Assembly (NCBI GenBank): GCA_020722065.1
Contig: DYLK01000001.1
Location: forward strand, 112,255-176,254
Direction: 5' to 3'
DNA: 64,000 bases
Source of the DNA: Melioribacter roseus
GTDB taxonomy: Bacteria > Bacteroidota > Ignavibacteria > Ignavibacteriales > Melioribacteraceae
Below, one piece after another: positions 20,152 through 30,108 of the stretch (positions are counted from its first letter, which is position 1; every line of letters starts with the position of its first letter). Below the pieces are notes generated by a model that was given only the letters and a program-made list of their open reading frames with translations, searched no databases and was not told the DNA's origin. The translations under genes were made by a program, and so were the position numbers.

Positions 20152-20783
20152 AATATTTATACAATCCGCCAAAAATACTTAAACTCGTGTTTCATAAATA
20201 TATTTGGGAAAGTAGAATAGATGAAATATTGCTAACTTTTGATGATGGACCAAATCCGCAAACGACTGAAAAAATTCTTAATAAATTGAAAGAATTAAAT
20301 CTGAAAGCAATTTTCTTTGTTGTTGGGGATAATGTTAGGAAATACCCAGAATTGGCTAAGTTGATTTTAGAAAATGGGCACAGTTTGGGAAATCATACAT
20401 TTAATCATAAAATATTAACTAAAATCGACAGACATTCCCGAATAAATCAAATTAAAAAAGCACAAGAAGAAGTTCTAGAAGATTTGAATTACAAAATGGA
20501 ATATTTTCGAACTCCGCATGGCAGATTTTATCCGAAGTTGGCTAAAGATTTAGCGGGAATTAATTTGCAAAATGTAATGTGGAGTTTACTTACTTACGAT
20601 TATAAAAATGACTTCAAGTTCATTAAAAAGGCAATTGACAACAATTTGAGATCAAATTCAATTGTAGTATTTCACGATAGTATTAAATCAAAAGATGTAA
20701 TTTTGCAATCATTAGACTATATTTATGAAAAAGTAAATGGAAAAAAATATGTTTTTGGAGATCCAAATAGATGTTTGAAATAG
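20148..20783 (+). CDS. Polysaccharide deacetylase (NodB/CE4 family)
   Basis: A compact metal-dependent N-deacetylase of 211 aa. The CE4 motifs are intact: TFDDGP (motif 1, catalytic Asp and metal Asp), HSLGNHTFNH (motif 2, metal histidines), RTPHGRF (motif 3) and VVFHDS near the C-terminus. No signal peptide is seen, so it may act at the cytoplasmic face on sugars made by the adjacent GT2 enzymes. The frame extends to a TTG at 20124, but ATG 20148 overlaps the upstream stop as ATGA. It overlaps the next GT2 by 13 bp. Confidence 0.9.
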   Translation: MKYLYNPPKILKLVFHKYIWESRIDEILLTFDDGPNPQTTEKILNKLKELNLKAIFFVVGDNVRKYPELAKLILENGHSLGNHTFNHKILTKIDRHSRINQIKKAQEEVLEDLNYKMEYFRTPHGRFYPKLAKDLAGINLQNVMWSLLTYDYKNDFKFIKKAIDNNLRSNSIVVFHDSIKSKDVILQSLDYIYEKVNGKKYVFGDPNRCLK

Positions 20784-21859
20784 TTTTTCTTTTTATAACT
20801 GTTATTTACTTCATGGTTGGCGTTTTATTACTAATCTTTTCTGGGAAAAAATTCAAATCAACGAATGAAAGTCAGAAAATATCTATAATAATCGCCGCAA
20901 GAAATGAAGAAGATAACATAATTAATTGCTTGGAATCTATAAATGCTCAAAATTTTCCATCAGAAAATATGGAAGTTATAATTGTTGATGATTTTTCAAC
21001 GGACAAGACAAACAAACTTATTAGCGATTTTATAGCGGATAAACCTAATTTCAAAGTAATAAATCCAAGTAAAAAAATGACTGAAAAGCCAGGGAAAGCT
21101 AACGCATTAGCTAATGGAATTGAGATTTGTTCGAATGAAATTGTTCTAACAACTGATGCTGATTGTGTGGCAAATCCGAATTGGGCAAAATCAATGGCAA
21201 GTTACTTTACGAATGAAAAAGTTGGTTTTGTAGGTGGTTATACAAATCAAAACTCGGAAACCCCATTTTTTGAAATGCAATCCATTGATTTTATGTTTCT
21301 ACTGACTATCGCCTCTGGAACAATGAACGCAAAGTTGCCAGTAAGTTGCATAGGTAATAATATGGCTTTCAGAAAAAAAGTATATGATGAAACTGGTGGT
21401 TTTGCAAAAATTCCATTTTCAGTTACTGAAGATTTTGCACTAATTACAAACATAGATAATCTAAAAAAATATGATTTGATTTATCCTTTGGATTCCAAGA
21501 ATATTGTAACTTCTAAACCATTACTTAAATTGAAAGAAATATTTTGGCAGAAAAAAAGATGGTCAGTTGGCGGAATGAAAATGGATTTTATTGGCTTAAC
21601 AATAACTGGGATTGCATTTTTAACAAACACTCTCTTAATTCTCTCGCCGATTTTCATTAATTCCAATGTAATTTCACTTATCTTTTTTAAGATTTTAACT
21701 GATTATCTTTTTTTGTACTCAACACACAAGCAACTTAAATTAAAAATCACTTGGAAAGGATTTCTTGCGTTTGAATTGTATTTTATGCTTTACATTTTGA
21801 CTATGCCATTTATAATCACATTTTCGCAAAAAGTTAAATGGAAAGGAAGGGAATTTTAA
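20771..21859 (+). CDS. Membrane glycosyltransferase, family 2
   Basis: A second GT2 of 362 aa with the same architecture: N-terminal helix, GT-A domain (IIIAARNEEDN, VDDFSTDKTN, LTTDADC), acceptor motif QKKRW and three C-terminal helices. It overlaps the deacetylase by 13 bp, so the two are likely coupled. Together the flippase-like protein, two GT2s and the deacetylase form one overlapping cluster. Sequence is distinct from the first GT2, suggesting two different linkages. The 185 bp after it hold no gene that I can see. Confidence 0.9.
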   Translation: MFEIVFLFITVIYFMVGVLLLIFSGKKFKSTNESQKISIIIAARNEEDNIINCLESINAQNFPSENMEVIIVDDFSTDKTNKLISDFIADKPNFKVINPSKKMTEKPGKANALANGIEICSNEIVLTTDADCVANPNWAKSMASYFTNEKVGFVGGYTNQNSETPFFEMQSIDFMFLLTIASGTMNAKLPVSCIGNNMAFRKKVYDETGGFAKIPFSVTEDFALITNIDNLKKYDLIYPLDSKNIVTSKPLLKLKEIFWQKKRWSVGGMKMDFIGLTITGIAFLTNTLLILSPIFINSNVISLIFFKILTDYLFLYSTHKQLKLKITWKGFLAFELYFMLYILTMPFIITFSQKVKWKGREF

Positions 21860-22044
21860 TAATTTTGATGATGAAAAAACAAAACTCAATTATAAGTTGA
21901 TAAGTTAAACAAATGGATTATTCAATAATTTAGATAATGAAAAAAAGATTTAAATATTTTTCAAAATACAAATGATATTCTTTATTTTTCAAAAGATAAA
22001 ATATATTTATCTATTTATGTAGTCTTTAATTTTAAAGGGAAATT

Positions 22045-22905
22045 ATGGCAAAAATATTACACAAAGAACAATTATCTGAAAATGTAGTTTTAATGAAACT
22101 CGATGCTCCGCTAATTGCAGAAGAAAGAAAAGCTGGACAATTTATAATTTTACAAGTCGATGATGACTATGGCGAAAGAATTCCGCTAACAATTGCTGAT
22201 GGAAACAAAGAAGAAGGAACAATCACAATCATTTTTCAAATTGTTGGAAAAACAACAGATGAATTATCAAGGATGAATGTTGGTGAAGATGTGCCCGTTT
22301 TGGTTGGTCCGCTTGGAAAACCAACACACATTGAGAATTTTGGTAGAGTCGTTTGTGTCGGTGGTGGAATTGGAGTTGCTCCACTTCATCCTATAGCACA
22401 AGCATTAAAACAAGCTGGCAATGAAGTAATTACAATTATTGGTGCAAGAAATAAAGAATTAGTGATTTTAGAAGAAGAAATGAAATCGATTGCTGATGAA
22501 TTTATTGTCTGCACAGATGACGGAAGTTATGGAAGAAAAGCTCTTGTAACTCAACCACTAAAAGAAGTTTGTGAAAGAGAGAAAAAACCAGATATGGTAA
22601 TTGCAATTGGTCCGCCAATAATGATGAAGTTTTGCGCCGAAACAACACGTCCATATAAAGTATTTACTCAAGTTTCACTTAACACAATAATGGTTGATGG
22701 AACTGGAATGTGTGGAGGTTGCAGAGTTAACGTAGGAAATGAAATTAAATTTGTATGCGTTGATGGTCCTGAATTTGACGCACATTTAGTCGATTTTGAT
22801 AATATGATAGCAAGATTAAATTCCTTTAAAGAAATAGAACATGAAAAACATCATTGTTATATTGATAAATTAGCCGAAGAAAAAATAGCTGGAGGAATTA
22901 AATGA
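22045..22905 (+). CDS. nfnA: NADH-dependent ferredoxin:NADP+ oxidoreductase, small subunit
   Basis: NfnA (also annotated as SudB) carries FAD and a [2Fe-2S] cluster. With NfnB it couples NADH and ferredoxin oxidation to NADP+ reduction by electron bifurcation or confurcation. The FAD fold starts with GQFIILQVDDDYGERIPLTI. The NAD-binding stretch is VCVGGGIGVAPLHPI. The C-terminal cluster region is GTGMCGGCRVNV then FVCVDGPEFD. Its length of 286 aa is normal. A possible -7 element TATATTTA lies at 22002-22009. It overlaps nfnB by 4 bp. Confidence 0.9.
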   Translation: MAKILHKEQLSENVVLMKLDAPLIAEERKAGQFIILQVDDDYGERIPLTIADGNKEEGTITIIFQIVGKTTDELSRMNVGEDVPVLVGPLGKPTHIENFGRVVCVGGGIGVAPLHPIAQALKQAGNEVITIIGARNKELVILEEEMKSIADEFIVCTDDGSYGRKALVTQPLKEVCEREKKPDMVIAIGPPIMMKFCAETTRPYKVFTQVSLNTIMVDGTGMCGGCRVNVGNEIKFVCVDGPEFDAHLVDFDNMIARLNSFKEIEHEKHHCYIDKLAEEKIAGGIK

Positions 22906-24395
22906 GCCACTTAAATGCAAATGTACTTTTAGAAGAAGCTGAGAATCTTTATAATGATATTTTACCACGCATAAATGAGTTAAAAGTAAAAGATAGAATA
23001 AAAATTCCAGTGATGGAAATGCCCACTCAAGAACCAGAAATACGAATTCAGAACCTTGATGAAGTAGCAATTGGATATACTGAAAAACAAGCTATTGTTG
23101 AAGCCAATAGATGTATTCAATGTCCAACTCAAGAATGCGTTAGCGATTGCCCAGTGGGAATTAATGTCCCAGTATTTATTAATCACATTGCACACAGCAA
23201 TTTTCAATTAGCAATAGATACAATCAAAGAAACAAGTTTACTTCCGTCAATTTGCGGTAGAGTTTGTCCGCAAGAAACACAATGTCAATTGCATTGTTCT
23301 GTTGGAAAAGTATTCAAAAGTGTAGAAAAATCAGTCTCAATTGGGAGATTAGAAAGATTTGTTGCCGATTGGGAAAGAAAAAGCGGAGGAGTTAAAATCC
23401 CAACAGTAAAACCCGCAACTGGGAAAAAAGTAGCAGTTGTTGGAAGTGGTCCTTCGGGTTTAGTTGTTGCCGCCGATGTTCGCCGCGAAGGACATGAAGT
23501 AACAATTTTTGAAGCATTTCACAAACTTGGTGGAGTTATGCGATATGGAATTCCAGAATTCCGTCTTCCAAATGATATTGTTGATGAAGAAATTGAAACA
23601 TTAAAGAAAATGGGTGTTGAATTCAAAACGAACTTTGTCGTTGGGAAAACACGTTCACTAATGGATTTGCTCGAAAAAGATGGTTATGATGCTGCTTTTG
23701 TTGGTACGGGAGCAGGATTACCAATATTCATGGGCATAGAAGGTGAAAATCTAATCGGTGTTTTTTCTGCTAATGAATATCTAACAAGAGCAAATTTGAT
23801 GCGTGCATTTGAAAAAATGAAAGCAGATACACCAATGTATCGTTCCAAAGTAGTTGCAGTACTTGGCGGAGGAAATGTTGCAATGGACGCTTCGAGGATG
23901 GCAAAAAGATTAGGTGCCGAGAAGGTTTATGTAGTTTATAGAAGAACTGAAAAAGAAATGCCCGCAAGAGTTGAAGAAGTCGCCCACGCAAAAGAAGAGG
24001 GAATTGAGTTCCTTTTCCTTAATAATGCTAAAAGAATTCTTGGTGATGAAACTGGACACGTGCAATCAATGGAACTTCTTCGTTATGAACTTGGTGAACC
24101 AGATGCTTCAGGAAGAAGAAAACCAATTGTTATTGAAGGAAGTGAATATATTCTTGAAGTTGATACAGTAATTGTTGCAATTGGTAACGGAAGTAATCCG
24201 CTAATTAGTCAGACAACCAAAGGAATTGCTGTAAATAAATGGGGGAATTTGATAGTTGATGAAAATCAAAAAACATCTATTGATAGAATTTACGCTGGCG
24301 GAGATATTGTACTTGGCGCCGCAACTGTAATTCTTGCAATGGGTGAAGGAAGAAAAGCTGCAAAATCTATCAACCAATTATTAGCAAATAGTTAG
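22902..24395 (+). CDS. nfnB: NADH-dependent ferredoxin:NADP+ oxidoreductase, large subunit
   Basis: NfnB (GltD/SudA family) holds two [4Fe-4S] clusters and the bifurcating FAD. The N-terminal cluster domain shows CIQCPTQECVSDCPVGINV and CGRVCPQETQC. FAD binding is at VVGSGPSGLVVAADV and NADPH binding at VAVLGGGNVAMDASRMAKR. The C-terminal GDIVLGAATVILAMGEGR closes the FAD site. The length of 497 aa fits. The ATG overlaps the nfnA stop. Glutamate synthase small subunit is the look-alike; pairing with nfnA argues for Nfn. Confidence 0.92.
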   Translation: MSHLNANVLLEEAENLYNDILPRINELKVKDRIKIPVMEMPTQEPEIRIQNLDEVAIGYTEKQAIVEANRCIQCPTQECVSDCPVGINVPVFINHIAHSNFQLAIDTIKETSLLPSICGRVCPQETQCQLHCSVGKVFKSVEKSVSIGRLERFVADWERKSGGVKIPTVKPATGKKVAVVGSGPSGLVVAADVRREGHEVTIFEAFHKLGGVMRYGIPEFRLPNDIVDEEIETLKKMGVEFKTNFVVGKTRSLMDLLEKDGYDAAFVGTGAGLPIFMGIEGENLIGVFSANEYLTRANLMRAFEKMKADTPMYRSKVVAVLGGGNVAMDASRMAKRLGAEKVYVVYRRTEKEMPARVEEVAHAKEEGIEFLFLNNAKRILGDETGHVQSMELLRYELGEPDASGRRKPIVIEGSEYILEVDTVIVAIGNGSNPLISQTTKGIAVNKWGNLIVDENQKTSIDRIYAGGDIVLGAATVILAMGEGRKAAKSINQLLANS

Positions 24396-24417
24396 TTGAA
24401 ACATATAAATTTAGAAT

Positions 24418-24449
24418 AAACCTTCGAGATAGTAATTTCTCGGAGGTTT
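24418..24449 (+). terminator. Hairpin terminator after nfnAB
   Basis: AAACCTTCGAGA (24418-24429) pairs with TCTCGGAGGTTT (24438-24449), 12 bp with one G-T pair and an 8-nt loop, 22 bp after the nfnB stop. There is only a short T-tract at the end of the arm. A strong stem makes a terminator likely. Confidence 0.65.
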
Positions 24450-24699
24450 ATAAATATTGGAAACGTAAAATAATGTACCGTTAAATTCCAATGAATTATT
24501 ATAACTATAAATGAAAATTTTTCAGGGAGACCTTGACCTAAGTTTTCCACGATTTTGATTAGAAATTTTATATTTCTATTGGAATAACACAATTCGTGCT
24601 TCGTAATATTTATTAAAATAAGTCAAATGACTTATTGTAAAATTCTACAGTTCTCGTTAGTTTAACCTACACGTTTCTAAAATTAAACAGGAGTTATAT

Positions 24700-24729
24700 A
24701 TGAGAATCAAATTTGTACTTTTTTTATGA
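24700..24729 (+). pseudogene. Degenerate signal-peptide start or leader ORF
   Basis: In the 451-bp gap before the NHL/TPR gene an AGGAG Shine-Dalgarno (24688-24693 region) precedes an ATG at 24700. It encodes MRIKFVLFL, then an in-frame TGA, then FFFLFAFW in the same frame before a second stop. This reads like the signal peptide of a lost exported protein. A very short leader peptide is the alternative. The rest of the gap (24450-24846) shows only AT-rich sequence and a possible -7 element TATATTTG at 24808-24815. Confidence 0.3.
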
Positions 24730-24846
24730 TTCTTTTTTTTGTTTGCTTTTTGGGAAAAACACACATGAGACAAAAATTATTCAGAAGAATTTTAATATTT
24801 TGCAAAATATATTTGAAATAAACATTTTTAATAAAATTGGATTGTT

Positions 24847-27800
24847 ATGAAAAGAGGTTTATTATTTTTTCTGCTGATAACCACGCAAGTATTTTCTGTT
24901 TCGAATGTTAAATTTAATTTAATAATTCCGTCAAATTCTACAACAGTTAAATTTGAAAGTTTAGTCGATTTTGCAATTGATAAAGCTGGTAATATTTATT
25001 TTTTAGATGAAGATTTGGCTAAAATTACTTGTTTTGATAAAGACGGAAATTTACTTTCAGACAAAGCTCAACTTAAACCAAGTTTCCTTAAAGAACCAGT
25101 TTCTATTGAAATTGCACCATCTGATAATATTTATATACTTGATAATTCTCTCAGAAAAGTACTAATATATGATTCCGAAGGAAATTTTATAAAATCTTTT
25201 GGAAATTCGGATGGTTATTTTGGAAGTTTTAGATCACCAATAGATATGGCAATGGATAAAAATTCCAATTTATACATTGTGGATGAAGGAAACGAATATT
25301 TGTTGAGATATAACTCGGAAGGTCTTTTTAGAGGCGGATTAAAAGTTACAGAACCAATTTCAGTTGATGTTGATAAAAAAGGCAATATACATGTCCTTTC
25401 CAAAATACGAACTGGATATGTAATTGATGTTTATACCGAAAATTTCTTAAAAATTAGAACAATTCCTTTATCACAAATGGCAATGCCAAGTCACTTCTCA
25501 ATTAATTCTTTTAATGAATATTACATTATTGACACCGAAAGAGGAAATGCTGCTTATTTTGATAGCACTGGACGAGCTTTAGAAAATGCGATTGGAGTAA
25601 AAAGTTCAAATAAAGGTCGTCTTCAGTTTAGCAAACCAACTCGAATTTTATCTCGCCAAATTAGTGCTACTGACGATTTAATTTTCATAATGGATAATGA
25701 TTTTAGCGAAATTCAAAGTTTTACGGTTTCGCAAGATAAACCGCGAGTAGAAATTAAGCAATTAATACCCAAATATGATTTGAAAATTATTAAAGATGTT
25801 ACAAGAACTCCTGCAATAGATATTGTTTTTGACAAGGGAAATGAATATTCAATTACTTCAAATGGTGTTGTTATTTGCACCGAAAAAGGAGTCTTGAAAT
25901 ATTCTATAACTTCACAAAGCGTTGCAGCAAATGGAATAAAGCTATCGGAACCAGTTGCTTTGTCCGTTTTTGGCGACAAACTTTACGTTTTAGATAAGGA
26001 TGAAAATAAAATTTTAGTGTTCAATTCTGCTGATGGAAGTTACTCTTTTGCGTTTGGTGAATCGGGAAATACTAAAGGCAAATTTGACTCACCGACAGAT
26101 ATTGTCTGCGACCAAAACGGAAATATGTACATTGCCGACCAAGAAAATGTTAGGATAAATGTGTATTCGAACGATGGAATTTTTAAGCATGAAATAAAAT
26201 TACCAAACACGCCTCCATATTTGCTTTCATTTAGTGACGATAAACTCTACATTCTAACCGAAGACCAAGACCAAATTTTTAGTTATAATATTATTGATAA
26301 TAAATTCACTATTTTCCCTGTAAATAAAATTACAACTGAACCGCAAATATCAGCTATTGCTTCTCTGAACGGTGGTTTTTTCTTCTTTTATAATGAAGAT
26401 AATGGAACAGGCTATTTATGTAAAGACGAAAAACTTTATGCACAGTTTTTAGCAAAAGGTAACGAACCAGAGACATTTTCAAAGGTTTCAGCTCTTGGAT
26501 TCGACCAACAAAGGAATCATTTTGTATTTTTTAATAATAAAACTCAGAAGCAACTTACTATTAAATTTTCCATTGCTCCTAAAATTCCAACAAATCTTAA
26601 ATTTGCAGTTAATGATTTAGGCGAGGGATTTCTATCGTGGGAAAATAAAGACATAAACACAGCTTCGTACACAATTTTAAGAAAAAAAACTGATGACGCA
26701 AAGTTCAATTCATTGGCTGAATTAGATACAAATTATTACAAAATTGATTATAAAAACTCTGAATCTATTTTTGAATATGCCATCCAAGCAGTTTCCGCTG
26801 ATAGCTTTTGCAGTGAATTATCGCAAAGTGTTGTTGATGAATATTCCTATTTCTTAAAACTAAAAGAAACTGATCCGCAAAAAAGTATTGAAAAGCTAAC
26901 TTCTGTAAAATCGCTAAACGAAAAAGCTGTTTTAAACGAGATTTTGAACATTTATTCCACACTTTTAAGAAAAGCTAATAACGAAAATAATTTTGATTTG
27001 GTCTTAAAATATTACGATGAAATGAAAATAATTACACCAATGGACCCAAATATTTATCTTGATGAAAGTAATATCTATAAAAAATTGTTAAAATTTAGTG
27101 AAGGTGCTCTTAAATTAGAGGAAAGTATTAAAGTAATTCCAGATAATTTGAAAATATGGTCGCAGTTGGTTAGATTAAAATTATTAGCAAAAGATTATCA
27201 AGGTGCAGAAATTTCGTGTAATCAAGCGTTAAAATTATTCCCAGAAGATGAAAAATTATGGGTCAATTTGGCTGAAAGTTATGTAAAACTAAATAAATAT
27301 ATTGAAGCGAGTAATATCTATAAAAATCTTGCAATGAAACACGGTTTGGAAGATTATTACATTCAAGCTGGGAATTTACTGGTTGACGCTAACCAAGTTG
27401 AAAGTGCAATTGAACTTTATCAACTTGCAGAAAATAATGGAATTGAGGGGGCAAAACTTTACGCCGCAAGAGGAAAAGCACTTATCGAAAAAGGCGATTT
27501 TGCAAATGCTGAATTCCAAATTGAGAAATCGATTAAAATGGATGATACAAATGCCGAAAGTTATTATTACCTCGCTTTGGCTAATTCGAAAAAGAGGAAT
27601 CTCAAAGCAGCAATTAGTGCTTACGAAAAATCTGTTAAGTTAGATAACACAAATTATAAAGTCTTTTTTGATTATGGAACAGATTTAGTTAAAATAAACA
27701 AATACGACGATGCAATTTTGATGTTTGAAAGAGCTTTGGAACTTAATCCAAATAGTGGCGAAATTGCTCTCAATCTTGGAAGAAACTATGCCCGCAAGAA

Positions 27801-29388
27801 GAATTTGGATTTAGCAGTTAAACACTTATCAACTGCTAAAAAACTTTTCCCAGATAACAAAGAGATTGAAACAGAATTAAATAATGCATTATTGGCGCGT
27901 GAAAAATATAATGCAAGCCGTCCACCAATTGAAATTGCAAATATAGATTTCGACAACATTTTCCCTTCGTTTTTAGATTATTACAATTTACAACCTATTG
28001 GTGCAATTTCAATTTTTAACACTAAAAATGATGTATTTGACGATATTTCAATTACGGTTAATATACCGGGATTAGTTAGCGAACCATCACTTATTACTGT
28101 TCCAATTATTTATCCCAACGAGATTAGTGAAAACTTGGTTTATCTGCAAATTGATAAATCTGTTTTAAACAGTGTTTTAACTGAGGATAAAAATTTTGAT
28201 GTTATTGTTAAAATATCTTATCTAAAAGAAGGTAAAAATAAAACTCTCGAACAAAAAACGACATTAAAAGTTTACCAATTAAACTCAATTTCTTGGGATG
28301 ATAAGAAACATCTTGCTAGTTTTATAAATCCAAGAGATGAAAATTTAAGAAATTTTGTTACCTCAGAAATTATTGCAAAAACTAGTTTTACGGATGATAA
28401 ATTTAGTGAAATTCCTAAACCAATTTTACAAGCAATTCAAGTTTGGGAATATTTGCGACAAATGAATCTAAATTATGTTCAGGACCCAAATCGGTCGTAT
28501 GAAATAGTTTCAAAATCGAGTGCAATTGATTATGTGCAATTTCCAACCCAGACTTTAGCTAAAAAAGTTGGTGACTGTGATGATTTGGTTACACTTCTTT
28601 CCAATTCTCTTGAAGTGCTGGGAATTGAAACAGCGTATATTGATGTTCCAGGACACGTATTTTTAGCATTTAATACAGGACTTATTCCAAATCAACTTGA
28701 AGAAAATGGACTTTCGGATGAACAAGTTATTATTAAATATAATAAAGTCTGGTTGCCACTTGAATCAACTGTTATTGGAAAAAATTCATTTGTGGAAAGC
28801 TGGAAATATGCAACTGCTCGATTTGCAAAGGAGAGAGAAGCAAATAGTCCAATAGAAATTGTGGAAATTCAAAATGCTGCAATCACATATCCACCAATAA
28901 ATTTCCCAACAAAAATCCCAATTGTTGGCAATAATAACATAGAAATAGTTAAAACCGAATTATTAAAGGATTTAGAAAGTTTTAAACAAACGAGTAACCA
29001 AACTTATGAAGAAGAATTGCGAAAAGTTTTGAATTTATATCCAACAAATATTCACACATTTAATAAATTAGGACTTTATTACGCCCAAAAAGGTGATTAT
29101 GAAAATGCCGAAATTTACTTTACGAGAACGCTTCAATACGATAAAGATAATGTTGTGGCACTTACAAATCTTGGTAATTTAGGCTTTTTGAGAAAAGATT
29201 ACGATTACGCAGAGCGAAAATATTTAATGGCTCTTAAGTTTGATCAACAAAATGTTGGAATTTTAGCAAACTTAGTGCGTTGTAATTATAAGCAAAATAA
29301 ATTGGAAACGGCAGTAGAATATTATCAAAAAATTGAACAAATTGACCCTGAATATGTAAAAAATATTAAAGAAATTAAAAAGAAATAG
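24847..29388 (+). CDS. Exported NHL-propeller / TPR / transglutaminase-like protein
   Basis: A 1513-aa protein with an N-terminal signal peptide (MKRGLLFFLLITTQVFS). Residues about 40-500 are NHL-type propeller blades (for example GNIYFLDEDL, NLYIVDEGNEYLLRY, NMYIADQENVRINVYS). An Fn3-like domain (about 577-665) and some ten TPR units (about 690-1060) follow. A strand-rich domain (about 1075-1180) precedes a transglutaminase-like domain with candidate triad Cys1244 (VGDCDDL), His1270 (PGHVF) and Glu1306 (WLPLEST). C-terminal TPRs span about 1370-1510. It looks like a periplasmic interaction scaffold with a possible peptidase or cross-linking activity. It is 9 bp upstream of a FecR-like gene in an operon with a cyclase. 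Confidence 0.75.
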   Translation: MKRGLLFFLLITTQVFSVSNVKFNLIIPSNSTTVKFESLVDFAIDKAGNIYFLDEDLAKITCFDKDGNLLSDKAQLKPSFLKEPVSIEIAPSDNIYILDNSLRKVLIYDSEGNFIKSFGNSDGYFGSFRSPIDMAMDKNSNLYIVDEGNEYLLRYNSEGLFRGGLKVTEPISVDVDKKGNIHVLSKIRTGYVIDVYTENFLKIRTIPLSQMAMPSHFSINSFNEYYIIDTERGNAAYFDSTGRALENAIGVKSSNKGRLQFSKPTRILSRQISATDDLIFIMDNDFSEIQSFTVSQDKPRVEIKQLIPKYDLKIIKDVTRTPAIDIVFDKGNEYSITSNGVVICTEKGVLKYSITSQSVAANGIKLSEPVALSVFGDKLYVLDKDENKILVFNSADGSYSFAFGESGNTKGKFDSPTDIVCDQNGNMYIADQENVRINVYSNDGIFKHEIKLPNTPPYLLSFSDDKLYILTEDQDQIFSYNIIDNKFTIFPVNKITTEPQISAIASLNGGFFFFYNEDNGTGYLCKDEKLYAQFLAKGNEPETFSKVSALGFDQQRNHFVFFNNKTQKQLTIKFSIAPKIPTNLKFAVNDLGEGFLSWENKDINTASYTILRKKTDDAKFNSLAELDTNYYKIDYKNSESIFEYAIQAVSADSFCSELSQSVVDEYSYFLKLKETDPQKSIEKLTSVKSLNEKAVLNEILNIYSTLLRKANNENNFDLVLKYYDEMKIITPMDPNIYLDESNIYKKLLKFSEGALKLEESIKVIPDNLKIWSQLVRLKLLAKDYQGAEISCNQALKLFPEDEKLWVNLAESYVKLNKYIEASNIYKNLAMKHGLEDYYIQAGNLLVDANQVESAIELYQLAENNGIEGAKLYAARGKALIEKGDFANAEFQIEKSIKMDDTNAESYYYLALANSKKRNLKAAISAYEKSVKLDNTNYKVFFDYGTDLVKINKYDDAILMFERALELNPNSGEIALNLGRNYARKKNLDLAVKHLSTAKKLFPDNKEIETELNNALLAREKYNASRPPIEIANIDFDNIFPSFLDYYNLQPIGAISIFNTKNDVFDDISITVNIPGLVSEPSLITVPIIYPNEISENLVYLQIDKSVLNSVLTEDKNFDVIVKISYLKEGKNKTLEQKTTLKVYQLNSISWDDKKHLASFINPRDENLRNFVTSEIIAKTSFTDDKFSEIPKPILQAIQVWEYLRQMNLNYVQDPNRSYEIVSKSSAIDYVQFPTQTLAKKVGDCDDLVTLLSNSLEVLGIETAYIDVPGHVFLAFNTGLIPNQLEENGLSDEQVIIKYNKVWLPLESTVIGKNSFVESWKYATARFAKEREANSPIEIVEIQNAAITYPPINFPTKIPIVGNNNIEIVKTELLKDLESFKQTSNQTYEEELRKVLNLYPTNIHTFNKLGLYYAQKGDYENAEIYFTRTLQYDKDNVVALTNLGNLGFLRKDYDYAERKYLMALKFDQQNVGILANLVRCNYKQNKLETAVEYYQKIEQIDPEYVKNIKEIKKK

Positions 29389-29397
29389 GAGGATATA

Positions 29398-30072
29398 ATG
29401 AAAGCTAAATTATTATTTATTTCCGTAATTATTTTAACTAACATTATTTTTGCACAAACTAAAGTAGGTGAAGTTAGCTTTTTGCTTGGGAAAGTTGAGT
29501 TTACTGTTGAAAACACAAATAATTGGAAACCAATGGATATTGGCACCAAAATACTTTCCAACTGGGTAATACGTGCAACTGGCGATGCCGAACTTGAAAT
29601 TACTTGGAATAATGGAGTTGTAAGCGAATTAAGCAATTTGAATTCAGTAAAGGTTGTTGATTTAATGAAAAAAGCTAATTTAAAGACAGATTGGCTTGAT
29701 AGAATGAAGAACAAAATTGGTGTTATGTTTGCTGAAAACGAAGCTTCAAAAGTGCAAGGTGTTGCTGGAATTAGACGCACCGAAGTAACAATTGAGAAAA
29801 AAGATTCCATTTACTGGGCAGAACCTAAATCTGCTAATTTTAACGAAGGATATTCTGCATTTCAAAATGGCGATTATGATAAAGCAATTCCAATTTTTGA
29901 ACAAGTTGTTTTGCAAGACCCACTAACTAAAAAAGGCGAATTAGCTCGTAGTTGTTTGATTATTATGTACACAAATAAAAACGATAAAACTAAGGCTGAT
30001 GAGCATTTGCAAATATTTTTAAAGGATTTTCCACAAAGTGAATTAATTAATATTATGAATGAGAACAAGTGA
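29398..30072 (+). CDS. Exported FecR-like / TPR protein
   Basis: A 224-aa protein with a signal peptide ending near Ala19 (NIIFAQ). Residues about 22-140 resemble a FecR domain: VGEVSFLLGKVEF at the start, then DIGTKILSNWVIRATGDAELEI and later VQGVAGIRRTEV, which matches the V.GV.GTR.-type FecR strand. The C-terminal 80 residues form TPR helices (GYSAFQNGDYDKAIPIFEQ). An AGGAGG Shine-Dalgarno (29386-29391) supports the ATG. FecR domains next to CHASE2 cyclases are a recurrent arrangement, so this may pass an envelope signal to the cyclase encoded next. Confidence 0.8.
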   Translation: MKAKLLFISVIILTNIIFAQTKVGEVSFLLGKVEFTVENTNNWKPMDIGTKILSNWVIRATGDAELEITWNNGVVSELSNLNSVKVVDLMKKANLKTDWLDRMKNKIGVMFAENEASKVQGVAGIRRTEVTIEKKDSIYWAEPKSANFNEGYSAFQNGDYDKAIPIFEQVVLQDPLTKKGELARSCLIIMYTNKNDKTKADEHLQIFLKDFPQSELINIMNENK

Positions 30073-30108
30073 TTCTCGATTATTAATTTAATATAAAGAA
30101 GTTGAAAT

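Noticed and set aside
24392..24592. A 66-aa minus-strand frame after nfnB
   Set aside because: It spans the nfn terminator hairpin and has no family pattern.
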